Of a stretch of 13,993 bases of DNA, positions 6,854-13,096 are shown in pieces. The stretch comes from an uncultured Candidatus Saccharibacteria bacterium (GTDB lineage Bacteria > Patescibacteria > Saccharimonadia > Saccharimonadales > Nanosynbacteraceae), in the NCBI GenBank assembly GCA_947097375.1, contig CAMURE010000009.1:1-13993 (forward strand). The letters run 5' to 3'. The notes below the pieces were generated by a model. It was not told where the DNA came from, did not search any database, and saw nothing but the letters and a program-made list of their open reading frames with translations. The position numbers and the translations under genes were made by a program. Positions within the stretch are counted from its first letter, which is position 1. Each line of letters opens with the position of its first letter.

Positions 6854-6862
6854 TGCTATTAT
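6854..6862 (+). promoter_or_regulatory. Extended -10 promoter of the prepilin gene
   Basis: TGCTATTAT is a TGn-extended -10 (hexamer 6857-6862) just after the truB stop. A TTGGGA at 6835-6840 with a 16-base spacer could be the -35. Six bases separate the hexamer from the ATG at 6869, again predicting a leaderless mRNA. Confidence 0.75.
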
Positions 6863-6868
6863 CAAATC

Positions 6869-7363
6869 ATGGGTAGGCAGACAGGTTTTACAATTGTTGA
6901 AATATTAATTGTGATGATCGTAATTGCAATTTTAGCGGCCATCGGTGTCGTGGCGTATTCGGGTGTGCGTCAGGATGCTACCGACACCAAGATCCGTTCC
7001 ATCGTCAAAATCGCTGGCGATGCCTTGCAGCTGTATGATACACAGAAGCGAACATTGCCATCAGACCAAGGTGTATTTAATAGCGCTAATAGTGTTGATT
7101 CGCTTGTGCCACAGTATATTCAGCCGGGGTATCGCGAGGGTGTGAGCAGCAAGAATGCGTCAAATCCAAACGATATTTTTGTTTGGTATCCATGCAAGGA
7201 CGCATCCGGCAAGATAACAGGTGTTGCGGTGTTTGCGGCCCTTAATTCCGCCAAGCCGCAGGAATCGGCCCAGGTTAATGTGATCAAGGCGACCTGCAAC
7301 ATTCCGGGCGCAGCCGTGCCGACCACCGGCAATCCAGCGTATAATTACGTACAGACATTTTAG
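6869..7363 (+). CDS. Type IV prepilin (major or minor pilin-like)
   Basis: This 164-residue protein has a class III prepilin signal: a six-residue leader MGRQTG, cleavage after Gly6, then FTIVEILIVMIVIAILAAIG with Glu at mature position 5 and a ~20-residue hydrophobic helix. Prepilin peptidase would cut and methylate it, and the helix would pack into a pilus or pseudopilus core. The globular part has two cysteines, C109 and C143, likely the C-terminal disulphide of the D-region. The in-frame TTG at 6848 is rejected because it overlaps the truB stop and would add residues ahead of the leader, while the -10 box is correctly spaced for the ATG at 6869. No other pilus machinery gene is in the window, so the gene stands alone between truB and rpsO. 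Confidence 0.92.
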   Translation: MGRQTGFTIVEILIVMIVIAILAAIGVVAYSGVRQDATDTKIRSIVKIAGDALQLYDTQKRTLPSDQGVFNSANSVDSLVPQYIQPGYREGVSSKNASNPNDIFVWYPCKDASGKITGVAVFAALNSAKPQESAQVNVIKATCNIPGAAVPTTGNPAYNYVQTF

Positions 7364-7376
7364 TAGTGTAGTTGAT

Positions 7377-7405
7377 TTGCGTTTTTAGCGTAGCATTGGT
7401 ATAAT
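7377..7405 (+). promoter_or_regulatory. Promoter of rpsO
   Basis: TTGCGT (7377-7382), a 17-base spacer and TGGTATAAT (extended consensus -10, hexamer 7400-7405). The ATG at 7415 begins nine bases after the hexamer, so the leader would be at most about 3 nt. There is thus no room for the structured S15-binding leader that autoregulates rpsO in E. coli. Confidence 0.8.
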
Positions 7406-7414
7406 GACGAGGCT

Positions 7415-7681
7415 ATGATTAGCAAAGACGATAAAGCGAAAGCAATTGCTTTGACTCAGGTCAACAAGGACGACGTCGGCAGCCCACAGGCGCAGGTGTC
7501 GATCTTGACGGCTCGTATCAAAGAGGTCACAAAGCACCTGAAGGCGAATAAGCACGACTTCATGGCGCGCCGTGGCTTAATCCAGATGGTTGGCAAGCGC
7601 AAGCGCCTGCTCAAATACCTGGAGCGAACTGATTTTGAGAGTTACAAAGCGGTTGTGGCTGCCCTGGGCCTGCGTAAATAG
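7415..7681 (+). CDS. rpsO: 30S ribosomal protein S15
   Basis: S15 is a primary 16S rRNA-binding protein of the central domain. The 88-residue length and motifs are standard: DVGSPQAQVSILTARIKEVT, HLKANKHDFMARRGLIQMVG and KRKRLLKYLERTDFESYKAV. It has its own promoter and ends before a strong hairpin, so it appears monocistronic. In many bacteria rpsO is directly followed by pnp; here 2.3 kb holding a reverse-strand sortase and two unknown genes separates them. Confidence 0.97.
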   Translation: MISKDDKAKAIALTQVNKDDVGSPQAQVSILTARIKEVTKHLKANKHDFMARRGLIQMVGKRKRLLKYLERTDFESYKAVVAALGLRK

Positions 7682-7703
7682 TCGCGCCTCGGCAGTCGTA
7701 TAG

Positions 7704-7740
7704 ATACCCACCTTGATATATCACGAGGTGGGTATTTTGA
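7704..7740 (+). terminator. Intrinsic terminator of rpsO
   Basis: ATACCCACCT (7704-7713) and AGGTGGGTAT (7726-7735) form a perfect 10-bp stem with a 12-nt loop, followed by TTTTGATTT. It lies between rpsO and the convergent sortase gene (stop at 7742). The U-rich tail is on the plus strand, but the stem may also stop transcription from the sortase side. Confidence 0.88.
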
Positions 7741-7741
7741 T

Positions 7742-8335
7742 TTAACGTGGCGTAGCTACAAAAACTGTCCGGCCGTCAGCCGCGCCGCCGAGGGTGCATG
7801 AATAGAGCGTGAGCTGTGGCTTGTTGGTTCGGTTTTCAATGTGAACGGCATCTGGCTTGACATCAAATAACTGAGATATGACGTACCTGTAGCGCTTGCC
7901 GCGGTAGTCAATGATTATTTCATCGCCAATGCGTAGCTTATCAATGTTATAGAATGGTGATTTTTGGATGGTTTGCTGAGGTGTCAGGCCCATGATAAAT
8001 CGGTGGGCTGACAAGACAAAATTACCACCATCAACTGGGTTGCCATTCTCTGGCTGACGCCACCATGCACCTCGCTCCATAGTCTCGGCGCCGCCAGTAG
8101 CGTACAGTACGTTAATATCAATTTTAGGAATATAGAGGCGGTCCTCGGTGATGCTGGTTTCCGGCGTAGCAGCGAGGAGCTGGGTGGTTTCATTGCGTAC
8201 TGGGTCAATGAGCTGAGCGCGAAAGAATGGACTAAACACTGTGATGAGTGTGTAGCTGCCGCCAGCGATCAGGACAAGAGCCAGACTCATACTGAGCCAT
8301 CGGCGGCGGTTTTTGGCGTGGATTATCTGCTTCAC
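7742..8335 (-). CDS. Sortase family transpeptidase (class E/D-like)
   Basis: Sortases cleave a sorting signal on exported proteins and join them to the cell envelope. This 197-residue protein has a basic N-terminus, one membrane helix (about 13-35) and then the sortase barrel. The catalytic triad is visible: H111 in VLSAHRF, C180 in TLYSC (the TLxTC motif) and R189 in GAADGRTVFV. The SPFYNIDKLRIGDEI stretch fits the loop and strand that follow the catalytic His in class D/E enzymes. The GTG start is supported by TGCTACAAT ending seven bases upstream on the minus strand. No protein in the window carries a convincing C-terminal sorting signal (LPxTG or LAxTG plus hydrophobic tail). Exact class is uncertain. 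Confidence 0.88.
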   Translation of the reverse strand: MKQIIHAKNRRRWLSMSLALVLIAGGSYTLITVFSPFFRAQLIDPVRNETTQLLAATPETSITEDRLYIPKIDINVLYATGGAETMERGAWWRQPENGNPVDGGNFVLSAHRFIMGLTPQQTIQKSPFYNIDKLRIGDEIIIDYRGKRYRYVISQLFDVKPDAVHIENRTNKPQLTLYSCTLGGAADGRTVFVATPR

Positions 8336-8342
8336 TTGGTAT

Positions 8343-8351
8343 ATTGTAGCA
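8343..8351 (-). promoter_or_regulatory. Extended -10 promoter of the sortase gene
   Basis: On the minus strand the sequence TGCTACAAT is a TGn-extended -10 (hexamer 8343-8348). Seven bases separate it from the GTG at 8335, predicting a leaderless message starting with GUG. It is divergent from the 8459 promoter, with 123 bases between the two genes. Confidence 0.7.
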
Positions 8352-8422
8352 TGAGCGGGTCAGCCTAGTAGTATGGGTCGTTGTTTCATCAGCATGTGCC
8401 GATCTGTTTGACGGGGCGCTGA

Positions 8423-8451
8423 TTGACTTTTTATAATTTTTATGCTAAATT
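8423..8451 (+). promoter_or_regulatory. Promoter of the 8459-9880 operon
   Basis: TTGACT (8423-8428), a 17-base spacer and TGCTAAATT (extended -10, hexamer 8446-8451). The ATG at 8459 begins eight positions after the hexamer end, so the mRNA is again predicted to be leaderless. Confidence 0.75.
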
Positions 8452-8458
8452 ACAGAGT

Positions 8459-9079
8459 ATGAACGAACACGCACCGCGGGCTGATAAATTACCATCAGAT
8501 GTGGCTGACCAAGTGATGAAGGTTAGTGAAGTTCTGGCTGCTGTTAAGAAGCAGATTGGTCCGAATGGAGGACGGTTAAGTGATGGCCCGCTGCATCTTG
8601 AGAAGTTGGAAGAGCCGAGTGCTGATGACCATAACCCAAGATTTACAGATGCGGATGACTTTTGGAAAAACGGTGTGGATCCGTCACAAGCAAATCCGTC
8701 GCAAGACGGCTCTGATACGTCTGAAAAACTACCGAGTAAATTTGTTAATAATTTTTGGCAGTACTTTTTTCCGGATGAAATGTTTGAGAAGGATGAACTA
8801 TTGGGCTCGGTTGTGCTAAGCAAACCACCGCGACAACGGTTGAAGCTGGTGGGAGGAGAACTCCTCACATCGGTTCAGCAGTTGTTTGGGATGTTATTTG
8901 AGGATACCAATATTGATAGTCACAAACTTGTTACCCTGGAGTCAGCAGCTGGTGAGGAGCACCCTACCGATCTTAAGGAGGCAATGTTTATGCTCTATGT
9001 ACTGGCACTACATACGGTTACTCAACAAAATGTTATTGCGGCTGGGTGCTCAAGTGCGCATGAGTGTTTGTGCAAATAG
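8459..9079 (+). CDS. Unrecognised acidic soluble protein
   Basis: I do not recognise this 206-residue protein. It has no signal peptide. It opens with a helical, charged segment (to about residue 50), then a hydrophilic Asp/Ser/Pro/Gln-rich linker (around DPSQANPSQDGSDTS), then a domain with aromatic FVNNFWQYFFPDEMF and a C-terminal helix LKEAMFMLYVLALHTVTQQN that is fairly hydrophobic. It ends in a cysteine-containing tail (GCSSAHECLCK, three Cys). The start at 8459 follows from the promoter spacing; the earlier in-frame TTG lies in the -35 box. Its stop overlaps the ribosome-binding site of the next gene, so the two products probably act together. Nothing links it by sequence to pnp or the sortase. 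Confidence 0.75.
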   Translation: MNEHAPRADKLPSDVADQVMKVSEVLAAVKKQIGPNGGRLSDGPLHLEKLEEPSADDHNPRFTDADDFWKNGVDPSQANPSQDGSDTSEKLPSKFVNNFWQYFFPDEMFEKDELLGSVVLSKPPRQRLKLVGGELLTSVQQLFGMLFEDTNIDSHKLVTLESAAGEEHPTDLKEAMFMLYVLALHTVTQQNVIAAGCSSAHECLCK

Positions 9080-9082
9080 GAG
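9077..9082 (+). promoter_or_regulatory. Shine-Dalgarno site overlapping upstream stop
   Basis: TAGGAG combines the stop codon of the 8459 gene (9077-9079) with AGGAG (9078-9082), six bases before the ATG at 9089. This fixes the start at 9089 rather than the internal ATG at 9101. The arrangement matches the junction before mutM. Confidence 0.8.
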
Positions 9083-9088
9083 TTTGGC

Positions 9089-9880
9089 ATGGTAAGAAAT
9101 ATGAACGCAGAGCCACCAAAGATAAGTCGACGCGGTCTATTGTGTGGTGCGGTTGGAGCGGTGGCGGCTACAGCTGGTGGGCTGCTGATGGATCGTGGCG
9201 ATGAAAGTCAACGGAGATTATCGATAGAGACGAATGCTTCAAAGCTTGACATTGAAAGGGCGTATGAGATATATGGTCGAGCATGTGATATGTTTCGGCA
9301 ATGTATTGAGGGCGCACCTATATTTACTGGTGAGATGCCACCGGTATTGCCATCACCCGCATCAATATCTGCACCTCAAGGTGAACGTCGGCACGGTTTT
9401 ATGACGGGGAGTGCGCTGCTACATAAGGCTGGTCATTCTGAGCGAGCAGTGATAGGAACGGGGGTCTCTTCGGATTTGGATGATGATAGTAGGGTGCGCG
9501 TAGCCGTCGCGTTTGAGTTGTTGGCAGGTAGGCCCGAAGCTAAGATTGCTGGGCTGACGGCAGTTTGGGGGATCTCGAGGCGATGCTTACCGACAGAACG
9601 TGCCTTTCGGGATATACTGTACGAGATTAGTCCGGAAGAGCTGATGCTATCCTTTATGCCAGTATCTCAGAGGCAACCGACAGCGCCAACTAGTGAGCAG
9701 CCGTATGAGTGGACCGCTATGCTGCCGGGAGTGGAGAGTTTTAATGTGATACGACAAGTCATTGGTGCGGCTGGCGGTAGCTCACCGGAGACGTTGTCGC
9801 CAACGCCAGATGTTTTGGACCAAGTAAGTGAGCGGCTCGCTGCGGTTCGGGATGCGTTTGGTCGGGCTGGCTTCCTATAA
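9089..9880 (+). CDS. Unrecognised protein with twin-arginine-like N-terminal signal
   Basis: I do not recognise this 263-residue protein. Residues 12-18 read ISRRGLL, resembling the Tat consensus S/T-R-R-x-F-L-K. They are followed by a weakly hydrophobic Ala/Gly-rich stretch (GAVGAVAATAGGLL, 20-33), typical of Tat signals, ending before an acidic turn (MDRGDES). A clear AxA cleavage site or lipobox is not seen, so it may stay as an anchor. The rest is soluble, with cysteines at residue 19 and in GRACDMFRQC and RRCLPTE, and a Pro/Ser-rich segment in the middle. ATA, AGG and CGA codons are commoner than in neighbouring pnp. It is the second gene of a two-gene operon and probably an exported partner of the 8459 product. 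Confidence 0.75.
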   Translation: MVRNMNAEPPKISRRGLLCGAVGAVAATAGGLLMDRGDESQRRLSIETNASKLDIERAYEIYGRACDMFRQCIEGAPIFTGEMPPVLPSPASISAPQGERRHGFMTGSALLHKAGHSERAVIGTGVSSDLDDDSRVRVAVAFELLAGRPEAKIAGLTAVWGISRRCLPTERAFRDILYEISPEELMLSFMPVSQRQPTAPTSEQPYEWTAMLPGVESFNVIRQVIGAAGGSSPETLSPTPDVLDQVSERLAAVRDAFGRAGFL

Positions 9881-9892
9881 CGCGTGCGGCGC

Positions 9893-9903
9893 TGTGATAT
9901 AAT
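9893..9903 (+). promoter_or_regulatory. Extended -10 promoter of pnp
   Basis: TGTGATATAAT is a perfect TRTGn-extended consensus -10 (hexamer 9898-9903), 13 bases after the preceding stop. No good -35 is seen. Transcription should start near 9910, giving a leader of about 98 nt, the longest firmly supported in the window together with that of the 13819 gene. Confidence 0.8.
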
Positions 9904-9922
9904 AGAAAGTGCGAATATAACC

Positions 9923-9992
9923 CGCAGACGGTGATGGATGTGTGGTGTGTTGACGGTAAACCAGCACGCATACACCTGTTACTGTCTTTGCG
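9923..9992 (+). promoter_or_regulatory. Long hairpin in the pnp leader RNA
   Basis: Hand folding gives one long imperfect stem: 9923-9925 with 9990-9992, a 2-nt bulge (9988-9989), 9926-9937 with 9976-9987 (12 pairs including G-U), one A/C mismatch, 9939-9944 with 9969-9974, a 2x1 internal loop, and 9947-9952 with 9962-9967, closed by a 9-nt loop. This is about 27 base pairs in 70 nt. The Shine-Dalgarno region (around 9998-10004) begins a few bases after the stem. E. coli pnp has a leader stem cut by RNase III and then degraded by PNPase. This one could play a similar autoregulatory role, which is inference. Confidence 0.65.
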
Positions 9993-10007
9993 AGAAAGAG
10001 AGGATCT

Positions 10008-12116
10008 ATGGCAATTATTAACCCGAGTGGCAAGGATATTTTTAGTGTTACCACTGAATGGTGTGGTCGACCACTGACGTTAGAGGTAAATAGGGTCGGT
10101 TTTCGCACCACCGCCAGTGTGGTAGCGCGTTACGGTGATACCGTTGTGTTGGGTACGGCGATGGTTGGCTCGCGACCAGTAGAACTAGACTATTTCCCGC
10201 TGTCAATTGACTATGAAGAAAAATTCTATGCTGCGGGCAAGATTTCTGGTAGCCGATTTATCAAGCGAGAAGGCCGTCCGTCTGACGAGGCCATACTCAT
10301 CGGGCGGCTGATTGACCGACCAATTCGTCCATTGTTCCCGAAGGGATATCGTCAAGAAGTTCAGGTCGTATCAAGTGTCCTCAGTATGGACCCAAGCTTC
10401 CGTCCTGATATGGTGGCGATGGTGGCAGCTAGCGCGGCGCTGAGTCTGACCGGCACCCCATTTGATGGACCGGTGGCAGGTTTGCGTGTTGGCCGCGTTA
10501 ACGGTGAATTTACGGCCTTTTTGACCCCTGATGAGCGCGCAGCCAGTGACCTGGATTTGGTTGTCGCTGGTATTGAGAATGGCATCACCATGGTGGAAGC
10601 GGGTGCTCATGAAGTGAGCGAACAAGTGATTATTGATGCAATGGCGTGGGCGCATCAGATGATGCAGCCAGCTATCCAGCTCCAGCGTGAGTTGGCAGAA
10701 AAAGTCGCACCAGCCGCGCAGCAATACGAGCTGGTCTTGCCAGATGAAACTATCCAAGCAGAAGTTGACGCGTGGGTTGCTGGTAAGTTTGGTGCAGCTA
10801 TTCGCCGTGCCTACCCAGAGCGCAATGAATTGATCGCGGATATTCGTCAGGTGTTTCATGACGAATTTACCGAAAAACTTGGCGAGAGTTATGATGAACT
10901 GCGACCTCAATACGACGAGGCCTTTACCTTGGCGCTCCACAAGGACGTACGCCGCGGTATCGTTGAGGACAATGTGCGTCCAGATGGTCGCCAATTGACG
11001 GAAATTCGACCACTCAGCTCAGAAGTTGGTTTCTTGCCACGAGCACACGGATCGAGCTTGTTCACCCGTGGTGTGACCCAGGGTATGAACATCGTTACCT
11101 TGGCGCCGCTGAGCTACGCGCAGCTAGTAGACACCATGGAGCAGACCGATTACGAACGACGTTATATGCATCACTACAATGCTCCAGGCTACACGGTTGG
11201 TGAAGTGCGCCGTTTGGGCAGTCCGGGCCGTCGGGAAATTGGGCATGGCTACTTGGCGGAGCGGGCATTGACGCCGGTCTTGCCAAGTGAAGAAGAATTC
11301 CCATATGCTATTCGTTCAGTGACGGAAATCATGAGCCAGAACGGTTCTACCTCAATGGCGGCAACCTGTTCAAGCTGTTTGGCGTTGATGGATGCGGGTG
11401 TACCGCTTAAAAACCCGGTCTCTGGTATCGCCATGGGTTTGATGATGGATGAGGGCATGCCATATGTGCTGAGCGACATCGCTGATGCTGAAGATTTTGC
11501 TGGTGATATGGACTTCAAGGTGACGGGTACAATCAAGGGAATTACTGCTCTTCAGATGGATATGAAGGTGCATGGATTGCCGGTTGACATCTTGGCACAA
11601 GCAATTGAGCAATCAAAAGCCGGCCGAGCGCACATCTTGGAACATATGTTGTCAGTATTACCACAACCACGCCAGGCACTGAGCCCATACGCGCCACGCA
11701 TCGAGAAGATCAAGATCAATCCAGACAAGATTGGTGCGGTGATCGGTAAGGGTGGCGAGATGATCAATAAGATCACCTCGGAAACTGGTGCTGAAATTGA
11801 TATCAAAGAAGACGGTTTAATCACCGTGGCCAGCCCAGACGGCGCATCAATTGAAAAAGCTATGAACTGGATCAAGAGTTTGGTAGAAGAGCCGGAAGTT
11901 GGCAAGGTTTACGAGGGTCGGGTTGTTAGTATCAAAGACTTTGGTGCTTTTGTGAATATCTTGCCAGGAGTCGATGGTATGGTACATATTTCGAAACTGG
12001 CCGAAGGTCGGGTAAATAAGGTGACTGATGTCATCAAAGAAGGCCAGACTGTCCGCGTAAAGATAACTGGTATTGATGAGCGCGGTAAGATCAATTTGAC
12101 GATGATTGGTTTGTAA
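10008..12116 (+). CDS. pnp: Polynucleotide phosphorylase (PNPase)
   Basis: PNPase degrades RNA 3'-5' using phosphate. The 702 residues contain all usual parts: a first RNase PH-like domain with ISGSRFIKREGRPSDEAIL, an all-helical linker, and a second RNase PH domain with GRREIGHG (Arg408/Arg409), NGSTSMAATCSSCLALMDAG and GDMDF (499-503, catalytic Asp region). A KH domain with IGAVIGKGGEMINKI (about 576-590) and an S1 domain from about residue 632 to the end follow. Nothing essential looks missing. The ATG is preceded by GAGAGGA. Codon use is that of a well-expressed housekeeping gene. The gene is monocistronic or reads into the next gene, since no hairpin terminator is visible after its TAA. 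Confidence 0.98.
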   Translation: MAIINPSGKDIFSVTTEWCGRPLTLEVNRVGFRTTASVVARYGDTVVLGTAMVGSRPVELDYFPLSIDYEEKFYAAGKISGSRFIKREGRPSDEAILIGRLIDRPIRPLFPKGYRQEVQVVSSVLSMDPSFRPDMVAMVAASAALSLTGTPFDGPVAGLRVGRVNGEFTAFLTPDERAASDLDLVVAGIENGITMVEAGAHEVSEQVIIDAMAWAHQMMQPAIQLQRELAEKVAPAAQQYELVLPDETIQAEVDAWVAGKFGAAIRRAYPERNELIADIRQVFHDEFTEKLGESYDELRPQYDEAFTLALHKDVRRGIVEDNVRPDGRQLTEIRPLSSEVGFLPRAHGSSLFTRGVTQGMNIVTLAPLSYAQLVDTMEQTDYERRYMHHYNAPGYTVGEVRRLGSPGRREIGHGYLAERALTPVLPSEEEFPYAIRSVTEIMSQNGSTSMAATCSSCLALMDAGVPLKNPVSGIAMGLMMDEGMPYVLSDIADAEDFAGDMDFKVTGTIKGITALQMDMKVHGLPVDILAQAIEQSKAGRAHILEHMLSVLPQPRQALSPYAPRIEKIKINPDKIGAVIGKGGEMINKITSETGAEIDIKEDGLITVASPDGASIEKAMNWIKSLVEEPEVGKVYEGRVVSIKDFGAFVNILPGVDGMVHISKLAEGRVNKVTDVIKEGQTVRVKITGIDERGKINLTMIGL

Positions 12117-12127
12117 CTTTTGCTTTT

Positions 12128-12136
12128 TGGTAAAAT
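12128..12136 (+). promoter_or_regulatory. Probable promoter upstream of the 12176 gene
   Basis: TGGTAAAAT is a TGn-extended -10 (hexamer 12131-12136), with TTGGTT at 12107-12112 (18-base spacer) as a possible -35. An alternative -10 is TACAAT at 12141-12146. With the first, the transcript starts near 12143-12145, at the ATG of a 13-codon frame that overlaps the real gene start. AGGGGG at 12168-12172 is the Shine-Dalgarno site for the ATG at 12176. Confidence 0.6.
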
Positions 12137-12175
12137 ACGATACAATGGAAAATGTAAGAATAACTGAGGGGGATT

Positions 12176-13033
12176 ATGGACGATAAGAATAATAAGAACG
12201 TACCACAACCGACAACACCACCGTCCGTGGCGGCTGAGCAGGCTGCACCACCGACGCCGCAGCCGCAGCAACCACTACAGCAGGGTTCACCTGTGCAACC
12301 TAAAAAAGGTCTGAGTAAAGGGGCACTGTGGGGTATTATCGGCGGTTCAATTGGCTTGATAGTGATTATCGTTGGTATCGTGCTGGCTGTTGTGTTTCTC
12401 GGTGGACCATCAAAGGCTGATTACCAAGAGGCTGCTAAGACCTTGAAAGAGTTTGATGGTAATAACCTTAACTCAGCGCTGAGGTCGGCAAATGCTGATA
12501 ATGCAAAGAAGCTGATTGAGGAAGGAGTGGAGCGCGCCGACTCAATGATGAAAAAACTTGACTCATCAAAGATTATGCGTGACGAGGAAACCAAAAAATC
12601 TTTTGGTGAGTATAAGAGTGCTTATGAAAAGGTGCGTCCAAATCTGCTTGCCATCGCAGGCCTGATAGGAGAGGTGAAGGACTTCTCTAAGAAATGCTCG
12701 CCAAGCTACTTTGGCTATAGCGGCAAGTCAGCCGAAGAGGTAAAGAAGCTCTATGCCGAAAAAATGAGTGACTGCTACAAGCTGCTTGATAATGTTGCCA
12801 AGTCAGAGCAAAAAGAAGTACAAGACTTTGCCAAGCAGATGAAAGAATATTACGAATCACTGGGTAACTATTTTGTAGCACGTGCTAATAAAGACTACAG
12901 CGTTCGGATACCACGCCTACCGTCGGGCAGTGTAAACCCACTGGCTAATTTTGCAAAAAAGATCCAAGAAGCAAACCTACAGAAGCATGAACAGGACTTT
13001 ATTAAGCTCGTGAAGGAAAAGGCTGAAAAGTAA
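12176..13033 (+). CDS. Unrecognised membrane-anchored helical protein with Pro/Gln-rich N-terminus
   Basis: This is a 285-residue protein of unknown function. Residues 1-43 are a cytoplasmic-type low-complexity segment rich in Pro, Gln and Thr (for example TPQPQQPLQQGSPVQP). A Lys-containing stretch and a Gly/Ile/Val transmembrane helix (about 50-76, GIIGGSIGLIVIIVGIVLAV) follow. The remaining ~205 residues are highly charged (Lys/Glu) and predicted helical, with two Cys (in KKCSPSY and MSDCYKL) that may pair outside the cell. By the positive-inside rule the helical domain may face outward. The layout (disordered N-terminus, one helix, extracellular helical domain) recalls the 331 gene product but without sequence similarity I can see. 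It has a strong GAGGGGG ribosome-binding site and ends at a terminator hairpin. Confidence 0.8.
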   Translation: MDDKNNKNVPQPTTPPSVAAEQAAPPTPQPQQPLQQGSPVQPKKGLSKGALWGIIGGSIGLIVIIVGIVLAVVFLGGPSKADYQEAAKTLKEFDGNNLNSALRSANADNAKKLIEEGVERADSMMKKLDSSKIMRDEETKKSFGEYKSAYEKVRPNLLAIAGLIGEVKDFSKKCSPSYFGYSGKSAEEVKKLYAEKMSDCYKLLDNVAKSEQKEVQDFAKQMKEYYESLGNYFVARANKDYSVRIPRLPSGSVNPLANFAKKIQEANLQKHEQDFIKLVKEKAEK

Positions 13034-13053
13034 TTTTCACCTCAATATCAAAC

Positions 13054-13083
13054 AAAACACCTCGCATAGTGACGGGGTGTTTT
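13054..13083 (+). terminator. Terminator of the 12176 gene, abutting the next promoter
   Basis: AAAACACCTCG (13054-13064) and CGGGGTGTTTT (13073-13083) form an 11-bp stem (one T-G pair) with an 8-nt loop. The terminal T-run is part of the stem. The next gene's -10 hexamer begins two bases later at 13085, so terminator and promoter are physically merged. Confidence 0.8.
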
Positions 13084-13084
13084 G

Positions 13085-13090
13085 TATAAT
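13085..13090 (+). promoter_or_regulatory. -10 box of the uracil-DNA glycosylase gene
   Basis: Consensus TATAAT, preceded by TTTG, ends six bases before the ATG at 13097, predicting a leaderless mRNA. A -35 would fall at about 13062-13067, inside the upstream terminator hairpin, and is not a recognisable consensus. Confidence 0.75.
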
Positions 13091-13096
13091 AAGGGT

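Noticed and set aside
6848..6868. TTG start giving seven extra residues on the prepilin
   Set aside because: It overlaps the truB stop and the promoter -10, and the remaining six-residue leader with Gly at the cleavage site is a proper prepilin signal.
9934..10077. 47-codon frame in the pnp leader (MDVWCVDG...)
   Set aside because: It has no ribosome-binding site, starts inside the long hairpin and runs out of frame into pnp; pairing of the leader explains the sequence better.
10371..10994. Minus-strand open frame (207 codons) inside pnp
   Set aside because: It is opposite the first domain of a well conserved pnp and has an unnatural composition; it arises from codon bias of pnp.
12887..12950. 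LPSGS in the 12176 product as a sortase sorting signal
   Set aside because: It is internal, lacks the TG residues, and is not followed by a hydrophobic helix and basic tail.
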